From CBDCUW01 sp963734865 (GTDB taxonomy: Bacteria; Planctomycetota; Planctomycetia; Pirellulales; Pirellulaceae), in the NCBI GenBank assembly GCA_963734865.1, contig CAVTIV010000008.1:620001-684000 (forward strand): a DNA stretch of 64,000 nucleotides, in the 5' to 3' direction. The notes under the pieces were generated by a model. That model did not search any database. It was not told where the DNA came from and was given only the letters and a program-made list of their open reading frames with translations. Positions 51,371 to 59,557 of the stretch are shown here, one piece after another. The translations under genes were made by a program, and so were the position numbers. Every line of letters begins with the position of its first letter. Position 1 is the first letter of the stretch.

Positions 51371-52530
51371 GTCGTACCACCGATCGCATGCGTTTTTCTG
51401 AATTGGCCGGGGCTTAATCCCAATTCGCGTTGAAAAACGGCGCACAGCTGGCTTGAGTCACGAAACCCACTGCGTCGGGCAACCATTTTGATCGGAAGGT
51501 TGGGGTCGAAAAGTTGCTGCTTCGCCATTTCGACGCGTGCGCGAGTGATTTTCTCACCCACCGTGCACTGCACTGCTTCCTTGAATCGGCGTTCGAGAGT
51601 TCTTCGCGACAAACTTGCATGAGATGCAACATCGTCCACCGAGATCTGCCCATGAGCGTGTGTCGCAATGAAATGCAGACACTTGGCAACGTCAGAATCG
51701 ACCACGCCATAGGCATCGGAAGAGTGACGTTTCACAATCGCGCGCGGCGGCAACCACGTCAGATCATCCGATGGCTTACAGCCAGCCATGATTTGCTCTA
51801 GCAACAATGCAGCTCGCATTCCAACCTGCTTGTAGCCCACATCGATGCTCGAAAGCTGCGGGTTGATATACTCGCACACCAACGGTTCGTTTTCCATGGA
51901 AACAACAGCGATATCTCGCGGCACATGGAGCCCGTGCTGTTCGCATCGTTCGATGATAAATCGCCCCAGAAAGTCATTGGACGCGCAGACGCCGGTCCGC
52001 GACGTCCACGACGCAATCAACTCATCAAGCTGATCAGAAAACGACTGCCAAACCGCCGCGGATCGAGCGTACGTGTGATCAAGGAGTTGCACGGAGTGTT
52101 CCGAGGCGATGCCGGATGCTGACGAATCATAGCCAGCGATCTGCATCTCGACGCCCCGATCTGCTGCAAAACCGACGTAGGCAAGTTTCCGAAACCCATG
52201 CGACAAGAGATGTTGCGTCGCCATTTTTCCGGCTTGATGCCAATCCGGAAACACTCCCGGCAGACCAGATGCATCGGTGTTCAGCCAAACATTCACCACT
52301 GGGATTCTTCGATTCTTCGCTTTGGCCGCAAGTGATTTTCCTATTCGACCAACGATTCCATCAAAACTCCATTTCCGATGACCTGACAGAGCGAAATCAA
52401 CAACGGGCATCAGAGTCGTTTCCCAATTTGAGCTGGCAGCAACTTGTCGAATGCCCGCCAAGACGTCGAGTCGTCGCCTGAGTGGCTGCTGGACGTCGAT
52501 CAAGACGGCGACACGCTGTCTTTCGCTCAT
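51367..52530 (-). CDS. XylR-type AraC-family transcription regulator
   Basis: The protein has 387 residues. The N-terminal half is a LacI/periplasmic-binding-like sugar sensor (RVAVLIDVQQPLRRRLDVLA, AVVSMENEPLVCEYINPQLSSI), and the C-terminal about 100 residues are an AraC double helix-turn-helix (HASLSRRTLERRFKEAV, VARRSGFRDSSQLCAVFQRE). This is the XylR arrangement. ATG 52530 is chosen over an earlier GTG. It probably binds a sugar liberated by the surrounding sulfatases and activates local genes. It is convergent with the kbl remnant. Confidence 0.9.
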   Translation of the reverse strand: MSERQRVAVLIDVQQPLRRRLDVLAGIRQVAASSNWETTLMPVVDFALSGHRKWSFDGIVGRIGKSLAAKAKNRRIPVVNVWLNTDASGLPGVFPDWHQAGKMATQHLLSHGFRKLAYVGFAADRGVEMQIAGYDSSASGIASEHSVQLLDHTYARSAAVWQSFSDQLDELIASWTSRTGVCASNDFLGRFIIERCEQHGLHVPRDIAVVSMENEPLVCEYINPQLSSIDVGYKQVGMRAALLLEQIMAGCKPSDDLTWLPPRAIVKRHSSDAYGVVDSDVAKCLHFIATHAHGQISVDDVASHASLSRRTLERRFKEAVQCTVGEKITRARVEMAKQQLFDPNLPIKMVARRSGFRDSSQLCAVFQRELGLSPGQFRKTHAIGGTT

Positions 52531-52648
52531 ATCAATCACCTCGGACTCTTCAATGTTGTTGATTTCGCGTTCTCAGCTAGCCTGGCAACGAGACTCATCG
52601 AGACACTTGGGCTCTGGATAGCTGCGTCGCAGCTGGGCGCGTGCCCTG

Positions 52649-52765
52649 ATCTCGATCCGAGTTTGAATCTGAATGCGTTCATGGAACGTTGGTTTCGCAG
52701 CCTCAAGTCTGAGTGACTGAATCGAATGATCTTCTTTGGCAAGCGCTCACTGGAAATGCCCGCGA
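52649..52765 (+). pseudogene. integrase/transposase remnant (rve domain tail)
   Basis: The frame encodes LNLNAFMERWFRSLKSE, then TGA, then LNRMIFFGKRSL. This is the end of a DDE integrase catalytic domain (NAYxERxxRSxKxECLxRMIFFG), with the conserved cysteine codon TGC changed to the stop TGA. Only this piece is present. It lies between two regulator genes. Confidence 0.65.
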
Positions 52766-52778
52766 GAAAACCTTCAAC

Positions 52779-53540
52779 TCAGTCAACTGCACCCGAGTGT
52801 TTGCGGAAGTCTGAAGGCGTCACGCCGGTCTTTGAGTGGAATGCTCGGGTGAAGGCGCTGTGGTCGTAGAAACCACAGGCGTATGCAACCTCCGCAACGG
52901 ACTTATTCGTATCGAGTAACAAACGAGATGCTGCCGCGATGCGGGTCTTTGCTATGAGTTGGCTTGGCGTGAGACCGTAGACACGTTTAGTCAATCGTGC
53001 GAGCCTCTGCGGCGTCAGCTTGGACTGTTGTGCTAGCCAAGCGGGAGTGACGTCGACTGAAAGTTCCTGCTCAAAAAACTCCAGGGCCGCCGCGAAATCC
53101 GTGGGAATGTCGTGACAATTCACTGGCACGCGTACATCGCGGGAGAAGCCGAACAAGCCGATGACGGTGCCTTTGAGCTCGCAAATCGGGAGTTTTGTCG
53201 TCATGCACCAAACGGGCTTGTGCGGTTGATCCCATTGCATTTCCAAATGATCGATCAACGGGCGACCAGTTCGCAACACTTTCGCGTCCTGCTCAGTTGG
53301 GATGCGGCCAAAATCGCCCGGGCAGATGTCGCAGGGGCGCTTGCCGATCACACTTGACTTACCCTTCAAGCCATGACGTTTGAGCAGCGAGTCGTTCACA
53401 CTGATGTAACATCCCACAGCGTCCTTCACAAAGAATGCGACATCCGGCGCTTGATCAAAGAGCCGTGTGAGCGACGCTACGTCGATCGAAGCGACGCGTT
53501 GCGTCGTGAATCCAGCGGGTCGTTCTGTGCGCGAATTCAT
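52779..53540 (-). CDS. AraC-family regulator with N-terminal PAS domain
   Basis: The protein has 253 residues. A PAS domain (about 20-135; FDQAPDVAFFVKDAVGCYIS, GLFGFSRDV) with several cysteines (DICPG, WCMTTKLPIC) is followed by an AraC DNA-binding domain (LTPQRLARLTKRVYGLTPSQ, EVAYACGFYDHSAFTRAFH). It is divergent from the hydroxyproline-dehydratase-like gene, with 91 bp between, so it probably controls that operon. Confidence 0.9.
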   Translation of the reverse strand: MNSRTERPAGFTTQRVASIDVASLTRLFDQAPDVAFFVKDAVGCYISVNDSLLKRHGLKGKSSVIGKRPCDICPGDFGRIPTEQDAKVLRTGRPLIDHLEMQWDQPHKPVWCMTTKLPICELKGTVIGLFGFSRDVRVPVNCHDIPTDFAAALEFFEQELSVDVTPAWLAQQSKLTPQRLARLTKRVYGLTPSQLIAKTRIAAASRLLLDTNKSVAEVAYACGFYDHSAFTRAFHSKTGVTPSDFRKHSGAVD

Positions 53541-53631
53541 GGTTCGGCGTGATATTGATCCAAGAAGTTCCGAATATAGCGAGCTAAAATCACGCTGTGA
53601 TACTCAATTATATCAAGCAAAGTAGTCGTTC
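53541..53631. promoter_or_regulatory. divergent promoter region
   Basis: These 91 bp separate the PAS-AraC gene from the dehydratase operon and must hold both promoters and probably the regulator site. An AT-rich stretch (CAATTATATCAAG) lies about 20 bp before ATG 53632. TGATAT near 53550 and ATATCA near 53612 form a loose inverted pair. No firm operator can be assigned. Confidence 0.4.
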
Positions 53632-54735
53632 ATGAAGATCATTCGAGTTTTCGCCCACCGCGTCGAACTGCCGTTGATCGAAGGTTCGTACAACTGGTCA
53701 GGCGGGAAGTCCGTGTCGGTATTCGACAGCACGATTGTCGGCGTGGAAACCGACGACGGTTTGATTGGCTACGGTGAAGTCTGCCCCCTGGGGCCGTTCT
53801 ATCTGCCCGCTTATGCCGAAGGCGTACGCGCCGGATTGCGGGAACTGTGCCCGCATTTGATCGGCCTCGACCCGCGCGAGTTAAGCATACTTAACCAACG
53901 TATGGATGCCGCACTCAAAGGCCATCCGTACGTGAAGTCCGGCATTGACATCGCGTGTTGGGACATTCTCGGAAAGGCGACCGGCTTGCCGGTATGCGTG
54001 TTACTGGGAGGTCGCTTCGGCCAAAGCGTGCGGCTGTATCGCGCAATCTCGCAGCAATCTCCTGAAGAGATGGCCAACAAACTCACCGGATATCGTGAGC
54101 AAGGATATACGCGATTTCAGCTGAAGGTGGGTGGCGATCCCGATACCGACATCGAGCGCATTCGCGCTGCCCGTGCGGTATTGGGGCCAACGGATCGACT
54201 GGTCGCGGACGCCAACACCGGCTGGACGCAGCACGAGGCGATGCGCGTGGTCCGGGGCGTGCGCGAACTGGATGTTTACATTGAACAACCGTGTCTGACC
54301 TACGATGAGTGCCTAGCCGTTCGCAGGAACACGGACCATCCATTCGTGTTGGACGAAAGCATCGACGGCCTTGACATGCTGTTGCGAGCCAAAGGGGATC
54401 TCGCGATGGATGTCGTGAACCTTAAGATCAGCAAGCTGGGAGGACTTACAAAGTCGAAGCTTGCCCGCGATCTCTGTGTATCGATGGGGATCGCCATGAC
54501 GTTGGAAGATAGCTGGGGTAGCGACGTGGCGACGGCGGCCATTGCGCATCTGGCACACAGCACTCCCGAGGAATTCCGATTCACGAGCACTGACTTCAAC
54601 AGTTATGTCACGGTGAGTACGGCGGATGGTGGGCCGCAGCGCGAACGCGGATTCATGGAAGCCAGCACCGGGCCAGGACTCGGAGTGACTCCTAAGCAGC
54701 ACGTGCTCGGTCCCCGCGTCGTGGAGGTGACATGA
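53632..54735 (+). CDS. enolase-superfamily dehydratase, cis-3-hydroxyproline dehydratase-like
   Basis: The protein has 367 residues of the muconate-lactonizing subgroup. Catalytic residues appear as K165 (FQLKVGGD), metal ligands D193 (VADANTGW), E218 (YIEQPC) and D241 (VLDESI), and K265/K268 (LKISKLGG). The N-terminal half (SGGK...DSTIVGVETDDGLIGY, GPFYLPAYAEGVRAG, KSGIDIACWDILG) resembles cis-3-hydroxy-L-proline dehydratases, which form pyrroline-2-carboxylate. Racemase activity on proline-type substrates is an alternative. It heads an operon: its stop overlaps the next start by ATGA. Control by the divergent PAS-AraC regulator is likely. Confidence 0.82.
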   Translation: MKIIRVFAHRVELPLIEGSYNWSGGKSVSVFDSTIVGVETDDGLIGYGEVCPLGPFYLPAYAEGVRAGLRELCPHLIGLDPRELSILNQRMDAALKGHPYVKSGIDIACWDILGKATGLPVCVLLGGRFGQSVRLYRAISQQSPEEMANKLTGYREQGYTRFQLKVGGDPDTDIERIRAARAVLGPTDRLVADANTGWTQHEAMRVVRGVRELDVYIEQPCLTYDECLAVRRNTDHPFVLDESIDGLDMLLRAKGDLAMDVVNLKISKLGGLTKSKLARDLCVSMGIAMTLEDSWGSDVATAAIAHLAHSTPEEFRFTSTDFNSYVTVSTADGGPQRERGFMEASTGPGLGVTPKQHVLGPRVVEVT

Positions 54736-54953
54736 AAGCGATCAAGGCAATTGCATTCTGTTTCTGTTTAGCGTCGCTGCCGACCGTGTCGTTGGCCGAC
54801 CATGACGCCGCTACGACCGCACGACCCGATATTCTGTTCATCGCATTGGATGCGGACGCCAACGTCGCCGTAGTCAGACCTGCGAAGGAGCAAACGTCGC
54901 TGTTACAAGAATCGGACATCACAACTATCTCGAAAGGATCCTCAGACCCATGA
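54732..54953 (+). pseudogene. truncated sulfatase remnant, coupled at both ends
   Basis: The 73-residue frame has a signal peptide (MKAIKAIAFCFCLASLPTVSLA) and the first sulfatase strand (ARPDILFIALD), then unrelated sequence. It looks like the first 40 residues of a sulfatase fused to a short tail by deletion. ATG 54732 overlaps the previous stop as ATGA, and its own stop overlaps ATG 54950 as ATGA. It may therefore still serve to couple translation of the next sulfatase. Confidence 0.6.
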
Positions 54954-56695
54954 CAAAACGATTTGCACTGCCTACGTCGTTGCTGGCAATGACCGTTAGT
55001 GTTTTCTTTTCCTGTTCAATTGTTTCGGCCGCAAAGCGTCCAAACATCCTGTTCATCATGGTGGATGATTTGGGAAAAGACTGGATTAGCTGCTATGGCG
55101 CCGATGACATCGAGACGCCGAATATCGACGGGCTCGCTGCCACCGGGATGAAGTTCAATAACGCCTGGTCGATGCCGCAATGTACGCCGACGCGAATTTC
55201 GCTTCTGACAGGACAGTATCCGTGGCGCACTGGATGGGTGAACCACTGGGATGTGCCTCGTTGGGGCGTGGGGTACTTTGACTGGGAGAAGCACACAACG
55301 TTTGCCAGAATCATGAAGTCAGCCGGATATACGACCGCTATTGCCGGCAAATGGCAGGTGAATGATTTTCGTCTCGAGCCAAAAGCGCTTGAGAAACACG
55401 GCTTTGACGACTGGTGCGCTTGGACGGGTGCTGAAGGAGGCAATCCAGGAACCGGAAACCGCTATCAAGATCCGTCGATTCACACCCGTGAGGGAAGTCG
55501 CTTCTATGAAGGCAAGTTCGGGCCAGATCTCTACTGTGACTTTCTCGTCGAGTTTATGGAAACGCATCGCGATCAACCCATGATGCTTTACTTCCCAATG
55601 TGTCTGACGCACGCTCCGTGGGTTCCCACACCGAGTGAACCAAATGCGAAAGATGCACTCGACAAACATAAGGCGATGGTGCGTTACACCGATCACCTTG
55701 TGGGGCGGCTGGTTAGGCAAATTGACGATCTCGGTATCCGCGACAACACGATTGTAATTTTCACGACCGACAATGGCACGACCGGCAAAGTGCTCGGCAA
55801 AGTGAAGGGCGATCGGCCCAGCGGCGGAAAGGCCTCCAGGTACGAGGGAGGGGTTTGCGAACCATTCATTGTCAACTGTCCCGGGATCGTGCCGAGTGGC
55901 ACGACAACAGATGCCCTGACCGACTTTACCGATCTGTTGCCCACATTTGCAGAGTTAGGCGGGGCGACGCTGCCACAGGGATTGACCTTGGACGGGAAGT
56001 CCATTGCTCCTCTCTTGCTCGGAAAAGCGGACGACTCTCCTCGCGATTGGATCATGGCACTTGGGCATGGCAGTGCGAAAGTCGACGAAAAAGGGGTGCG
56101 CGGCGTGCATGACTATGTCGATCGGGTGATCCGCGACAAGCAATTCAAGGTTTGGGTTGAACCAAGCAAACAGATCAGTGCCCTTTATGACCTGCTTGCC
56201 GATCCGCTCGAGATGAACAATTTGATCAGCAGCAAAAAGCCAGAACATGTCGCTGCAATCAAGAAGTTCCAAGCGGTCGTTGACGCAACGCCCGATCAAG
56301 AGTGCGCCCCATGTACCGGCCGCGGGAAAAAAATTCCTGGGATCGAAAACCTCAAGCGGACAACGCAAAACCGGACGCGAAGGAGGCGAAACCGAAACGA
56401 AAAAAGCAGAAGAAGCAGAAAACGGCGAATGGGTCCGACAATGGCGACTGTGCCAGTGAGGCTGCGAAGGTTGATCTTCAGTGGGCAATTGATACCCAGG
56501 AAGAATGGCAGGCGTCTGCGTCCGAGACAAATGGTCTTGTCATTGCCGATGGTGTGGTCACGCCCACGGCAGAAACCTCTGTCTTCAAGAGTCAACTCAA
56601 GCGTCTTGACGAGATGCACTCTGCAACTTCGATCGTTCTTGAGCAATCGCCAATCTGGAAAAACTGGGAACCCATCAGCAATGTTGGACCAGTGA
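54950..56695 (+). CDS. secreted sulfatase, frame lost before a glycosidase-like half
   Basis: The true sulfatase part (about 1-450) has a signal peptide, IMVDDLGKDWISCYG, C78-T-P-T-R-ISLLTG and FTTDNGTTGK, an arylsulfatase-like pattern. After VDATPDQ near 56300 the frame turns into Arg-rich non-family sequence to the stop at 56695. The natural continuation (RPMYRPREKNSWDRKPQA) is in the frame of the following entry. One base near 56300-56304 would fuse both into one polypeptide of about 990 residues. The reported C-terminal 130 residues are therefore probably artefactual. Confidence 0.85.
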   Translation: MTKRFALPTSLLAMTVSVFFSCSIVSAAKRPNILFIMVDDLGKDWISCYGADDIETPNIDGLAATGMKFNNAWSMPQCTPTRISLLTGQYPWRTGWVNHWDVPRWGVGYFDWEKHTTFARIMKSAGYTTAIAGKWQVNDFRLEPKALEKHGFDDWCAWTGAEGGNPGTGNRYQDPSIHTREGSRFYEGKFGPDLYCDFLVEFMETHRDQPMMLYFPMCLTHAPWVPTPSEPNAKDALDKHKAMVRYTDHLVGRLVRQIDDLGIRDNTIVIFTTDNGTTGKVLGKVKGDRPSGGKASRYEGGVCEPFIVNCPGIVPSGTTTDALTDFTDLLPTFAELGGATLPQGLTLDGKSIAPLLLGKADDSPRDWIMALGHGSAKVDEKGVRGVHDYVDRVIRDKQFKVWVEPSKQISALYDLLADPLEMNNLISSKKPEHVAAIKKFQAVVDATPDQECAPCTGRGKKIPGIENLKRTTQNRTRRRRNRNEKSRRSRKRRMGPTMATVPVRLRRLIFSGQLIPRKNGRRLRPRQMVLSLPMVWSRPRQKPLSSRVNSSVLTRCTLQLRSFLSNRQSGKTGNPSAMLDQ

Positions 56696-57936
56696 ATCTC
56701 AAAGATGCGCCGGTGCTGCTGTGCATTGAGCCGGGAAACTATTGGATGTTTGGCATGTACGGGACGGACAAAGGCAAGAAGCCGAAGCGCAAGGACAGAA
56801 AAGTTCAGACTGTCGACGTCATCTTTAAGGCTGACGATGCAACCCTTGAAGGTTTTGACATCCCATTGAAGACATCGCCGCAAGGCGCCCATCAGTTTGA
56901 TGCCCCCGGTGGTCTCATGCCAGCGTTAGGTGGTTACCACGCCTGGCAAAGCCACGACATGGTCAACTGGGTCCATCACGGACCGGTTACGGAGAAGGTT
57001 TCGCGGTGGGTGACCAGTGCCGAGTACAGCGATGGCAAGGCTTATATCTACTACGACTATCCAAATGACCAGGACCCGCATCTTTACATCGATGAAGACT
57101 TGACCGACGGCAAGCCAGGCAAGAACGTTGGTATCGCATTCAAAGATCCCTCGGATGGTTCCGACTCTGCGTTTATTCGCGACAAGCAGGAAAGATTCCA
57201 CGTCATTTACGAAGACTGGAGCCCCATCGACGCCAACAGACGTTCGTGGGATTCTCCGCTCGCAGGACACGCGGTGAGCGATGATGGCATCGGCAACTAC
57301 AAAATCCTGGCACCGGCCGTCGACAACCGTACAAATCCGACAGGCAAGTTTGCTGAGTACAAACATCCACATTGGCTTCAACACCCGGATTGGACATCGA
57401 ACATCGCCAAGTATGAAATTCATGAACCGGAGCAGGAGGCGTATGGTGACTGGGCAGCGATTTGTATCGGCTCACAATACTATTTGTTCGGCGACTATGA
57501 TCCCATTGGAAGCGGCCATATGAGCGTTGGCTGGTTCACCAGCCCGAGCCTTGATCAGCAATTCACGTGGTGTGACAAAATTGGGGAAGGCCACCCTGAC
57601 CCTGATATCGGATTTGCCGAGGGACGTTTTTATCTTGTCACGCAGCAACAGACGGACTTCACCAGTCCTGGTCCTTGGGTTGAAAAAGTTGAAGTCCGTG
57701 TTGGCGTCGACACAACGAGTGATGGCAAAGCCGATCACTGGAGCGACTGGCAGGAGGTTAAGGAAACGTATTCGCAGCGAAAGGGTTTCGCCAAACAGAT
57801 TGATAAAGCTCCAGCCTCTCTTGAACTGAAATCCCTTCCGGCCGGATATGGGTTTGCTTTCGAACTGCGACTGATCGACACGACGGAAAATCAATCGAAG
57901 CCAATGATCGATCGAGTCCACATTTCTTTTGATTAA
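56302..57936 (+). CDS. glycosidase-like beta-propeller half of a sulfatase fusion
   Basis: The frame has 544 residues. It starts with a Lys-rich linker (PKRKKQKKQKTANG), then a beta-sandwich-like segment (QEEWQASASETNGLVIADGV) and a five-bladed-propeller glycosidase-like domain of GH43/GH117 type (YHAWQSHDMVNWVHHGP, YIYYDYPNDQDPHLYIDEDL, YYLFGDYDPIGSGHMSVGW). It lacks a signal peptide because the sulfatase half carries it. GTG at 56302 is the first possible start, but a separate protein would remain in the cytoplasm. Desulfation and glycosidic cleavage by one exported protein is the likely original design. Confidence 0.78.
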   Translation: MRPMYRPREKNSWDRKPQADNAKPDAKEAKPKRKKQKKQKTANGSDNGDCASEAAKVDLQWAIDTQEEWQASASETNGLVIADGVVTPTAETSVFKSQLKRLDEMHSATSIVLEQSPIWKNWEPISNVGPVNLKDAPVLLCIEPGNYWMFGMYGTDKGKKPKRKDRKVQTVDVIFKADDATLEGFDIPLKTSPQGAHQFDAPGGLMPALGGYHAWQSHDMVNWVHHGPVTEKVSRWVTSAEYSDGKAYIYYDYPNDQDPHLYIDEDLTDGKPGKNVGIAFKDPSDGSDSAFIRDKQERFHVIYEDWSPIDANRRSWDSPLAGHAVSDDGIGNYKILAPAVDNRTNPTGKFAEYKHPHWLQHPDWTSNIAKYEIHEPEQEAYGDWAAICIGSQYYLFGDYDPIGSGHMSVGWFTSPSLDQQFTWCDKIGEGHPDPDIGFAEGRFYLVTQQQTDFTSPGPWVEKVEVRVGVDTTSDGKADHWSDWQEVKETYSQRKGFAKQIDKAPASLELKSLPAGYGFAFELRLIDTTENQSKPMIDRVHISFD

Positions 57937-58121
57937 GAACAGTGTCGATCTGAATTGCCCACGACTATCGCCTCAATGCTAGGGGCGAGCTCGTCCGGTC
58001 TTCCAAACCTGGGTTCGGAAACGACTTGAGTGAATTTAGAGATGTAAAGTCGAAAGCAAAGGCTTAGGCATCTCCTGGCCCATGTTGCAAAGGCGACTCA
58101 ATCAGTGACAAGAGACTGTTT

Positions 58122-59549
58122 ATGAAGATTTTCATCGTAGCTTTCGTTGCGGCGATCGCCATGGCATTCGGTTCTGCCTTCGCTGCGGACGACAAACCGA
58201 ACATCCTGTTCCTGTTCGCGGATGACCTCTGTTTCGATGCGATCCACTCGATGGGGAACGATGAGGTCAAGACGCCAAATCTTGACCGATTGGCTGCGCG
58301 GGGCATGACCTTCACTCACGCCTACAATATGGGCTCCTGGCACGGGGCGGTCTGCATGCCGAGCCGAGGGATGCTCAACACGGGTCGCTTCCTGTGGGAC
58401 TTTAAGCAAGTCGACAAAGATCTGACGGTGGAGCAACAGGCGGGTCGGCTCTGGGGACAGTACCTGAATGTCGCAGGCTATCACACTGCGATGACCGGGA
58501 AGTGGCACGTCCACGTCGATCCCCGGGAAGTATTTGATGTCATGCGAATTCGCCGGGACGGCAACCGGGCGCCGCAAGAGGAATACAATCGTCCCATCGA
58601 AGGCCAGCGTGATATCTGGGATCCTGCCGACCCGAAGTTTGGCGGTTTCTGGGAGGGAGGGAAGCACTGGAGCGAAGTTGTCGCGGATGAATCCATTGAC
58701 CTGATCAAGGAAGCGTCGAAACAGGACGAACCGTTCTTCCTATATGTCGGATTCAATGCTCCCCATGATCCGCGGCAATCGCCGCAGAAATACCTCGACA
58801 TGTATCCGGTCGAGAGGATCAAAGTGCCGGTGAACTTCCTGCCGGAATATCCTTTCCGCAACGACATCGGGCTCAAAAACATGCGAGACGAGAACCTCGC
58901 TCCGTTTCCTCGCACCGAATATGCCGTAAGAGTCCATCGCCGTGAGTACTTTGCGATCATCACACACTTGGACGCCCAGATTGGTCGCGTGCTCGAAGCA
59001 TTGGAGCAGTCGGGAAGGGCAGACAACACCTGGGTCTTTTTCACTGCCGATCACGGACTGGCGGTGGGGCAGCACGGGTTTCTGGGCAAGCAGAATCTTT
59101 ATGATCACAGTGTGCGTGCACCGTTCATTGTTGTCGGTCCAACGGTCCCGGGAGGTCAAAGCACCGACGAACCGATCTATTACCAGGACGTGATGCCAAC
59201 CACGCTGGAACTGGCCGGAGTCAAGAAACCAGACCATGTTCAGTATCAAAGCCTGCTACCGATCATTCGGGGCGAAGGCAAATCGAAGTATCCGTCGATT
59301 TACAACGCTTATGTCAAGTTTCAACGCGCCGTGACGATGGACGGCTGGAAGTTGCTGCTGTATCCCGAGATCAAGAACGTCCGCCTTTATCACGTTGCTG
59401 AAGATCCTCGTGAAACCCGTGATCTGGCTGCTGATCCCGCGCAAGCGGATCGGATTCAGACACTGTTTGCCGAGCTGCTGCGCTGGCAAAAGGTGACCGG
59501 CGATGAACTCGAGTTGGCTGAAGTTTATCCGGAATTGAACCGCTCGTAG
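58122..59549 (+). CDS. secreted type I sulfatase
   Basis: The protein has 475 residues. Signal peptide MKIFIVAFVAAIAMAFGSAFA; FLFADDLCFDAIHSMGN; signature C78-M-P-S-R-GMLNTG; FTADHGLAVGQHGFLGK. It belongs to the choline-sulfatase-like group of polysaccharide sulfatases, similar to the gene at 61129. It begins a run of four sulfatases on one strand (58122, 59558, 61129 and the broken 62725) with gaps of 8 bp, -4 bp and about 80 bp, so they are probably one transcript. The sugar specificity cannot be read. Confidence 0.93.
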   Translation: MKIFIVAFVAAIAMAFGSAFAADDKPNILFLFADDLCFDAIHSMGNDEVKTPNLDRLAARGMTFTHAYNMGSWHGAVCMPSRGMLNTGRFLWDFKQVDKDLTVEQQAGRLWGQYLNVAGYHTAMTGKWHVHVDPREVFDVMRIRRDGNRAPQEEYNRPIEGQRDIWDPADPKFGGFWEGGKHWSEVVADESIDLIKEASKQDEPFFLYVGFNAPHDPRQSPQKYLDMYPVERIKVPVNFLPEYPFRNDIGLKNMRDENLAPFPRTEYAVRVHRREYFAIITHLDAQIGRVLEALEQSGRADNTWVFFTADHGLAVGQHGFLGKQNLYDHSVRAPFIVVGPTVPGGQSTDEPIYYQDVMPTTLELAGVKKPDHVQYQSLLPIIRGEGKSKYPSIYNAYVKFQRAVTMDGWKLLLYPEIKNVRLYHVAEDPRETRDLAADPAQADRIQTLFAELLRWQKVTGDELELAEVYPELNRS

Positions 59550-59557
59550 GACGTCAC

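Noticed and set aside
52710..52725. TGA in the integrase tail read as selenocysteine
   Set aside because: The position is a conserved cysteine, but the gene is only a short fragment and no SECIS-like structure is seen. A nonsense change in a dead remnant is more likely.
56302..56695. Arg-rich C-terminal tail of the 54950 sulfatase as a real domain
   Set aside because: The basic tail is the out-of-frame reading of the conserved glycosidase half. Its composition follows from the shifted Lys/Glu-rich linker.
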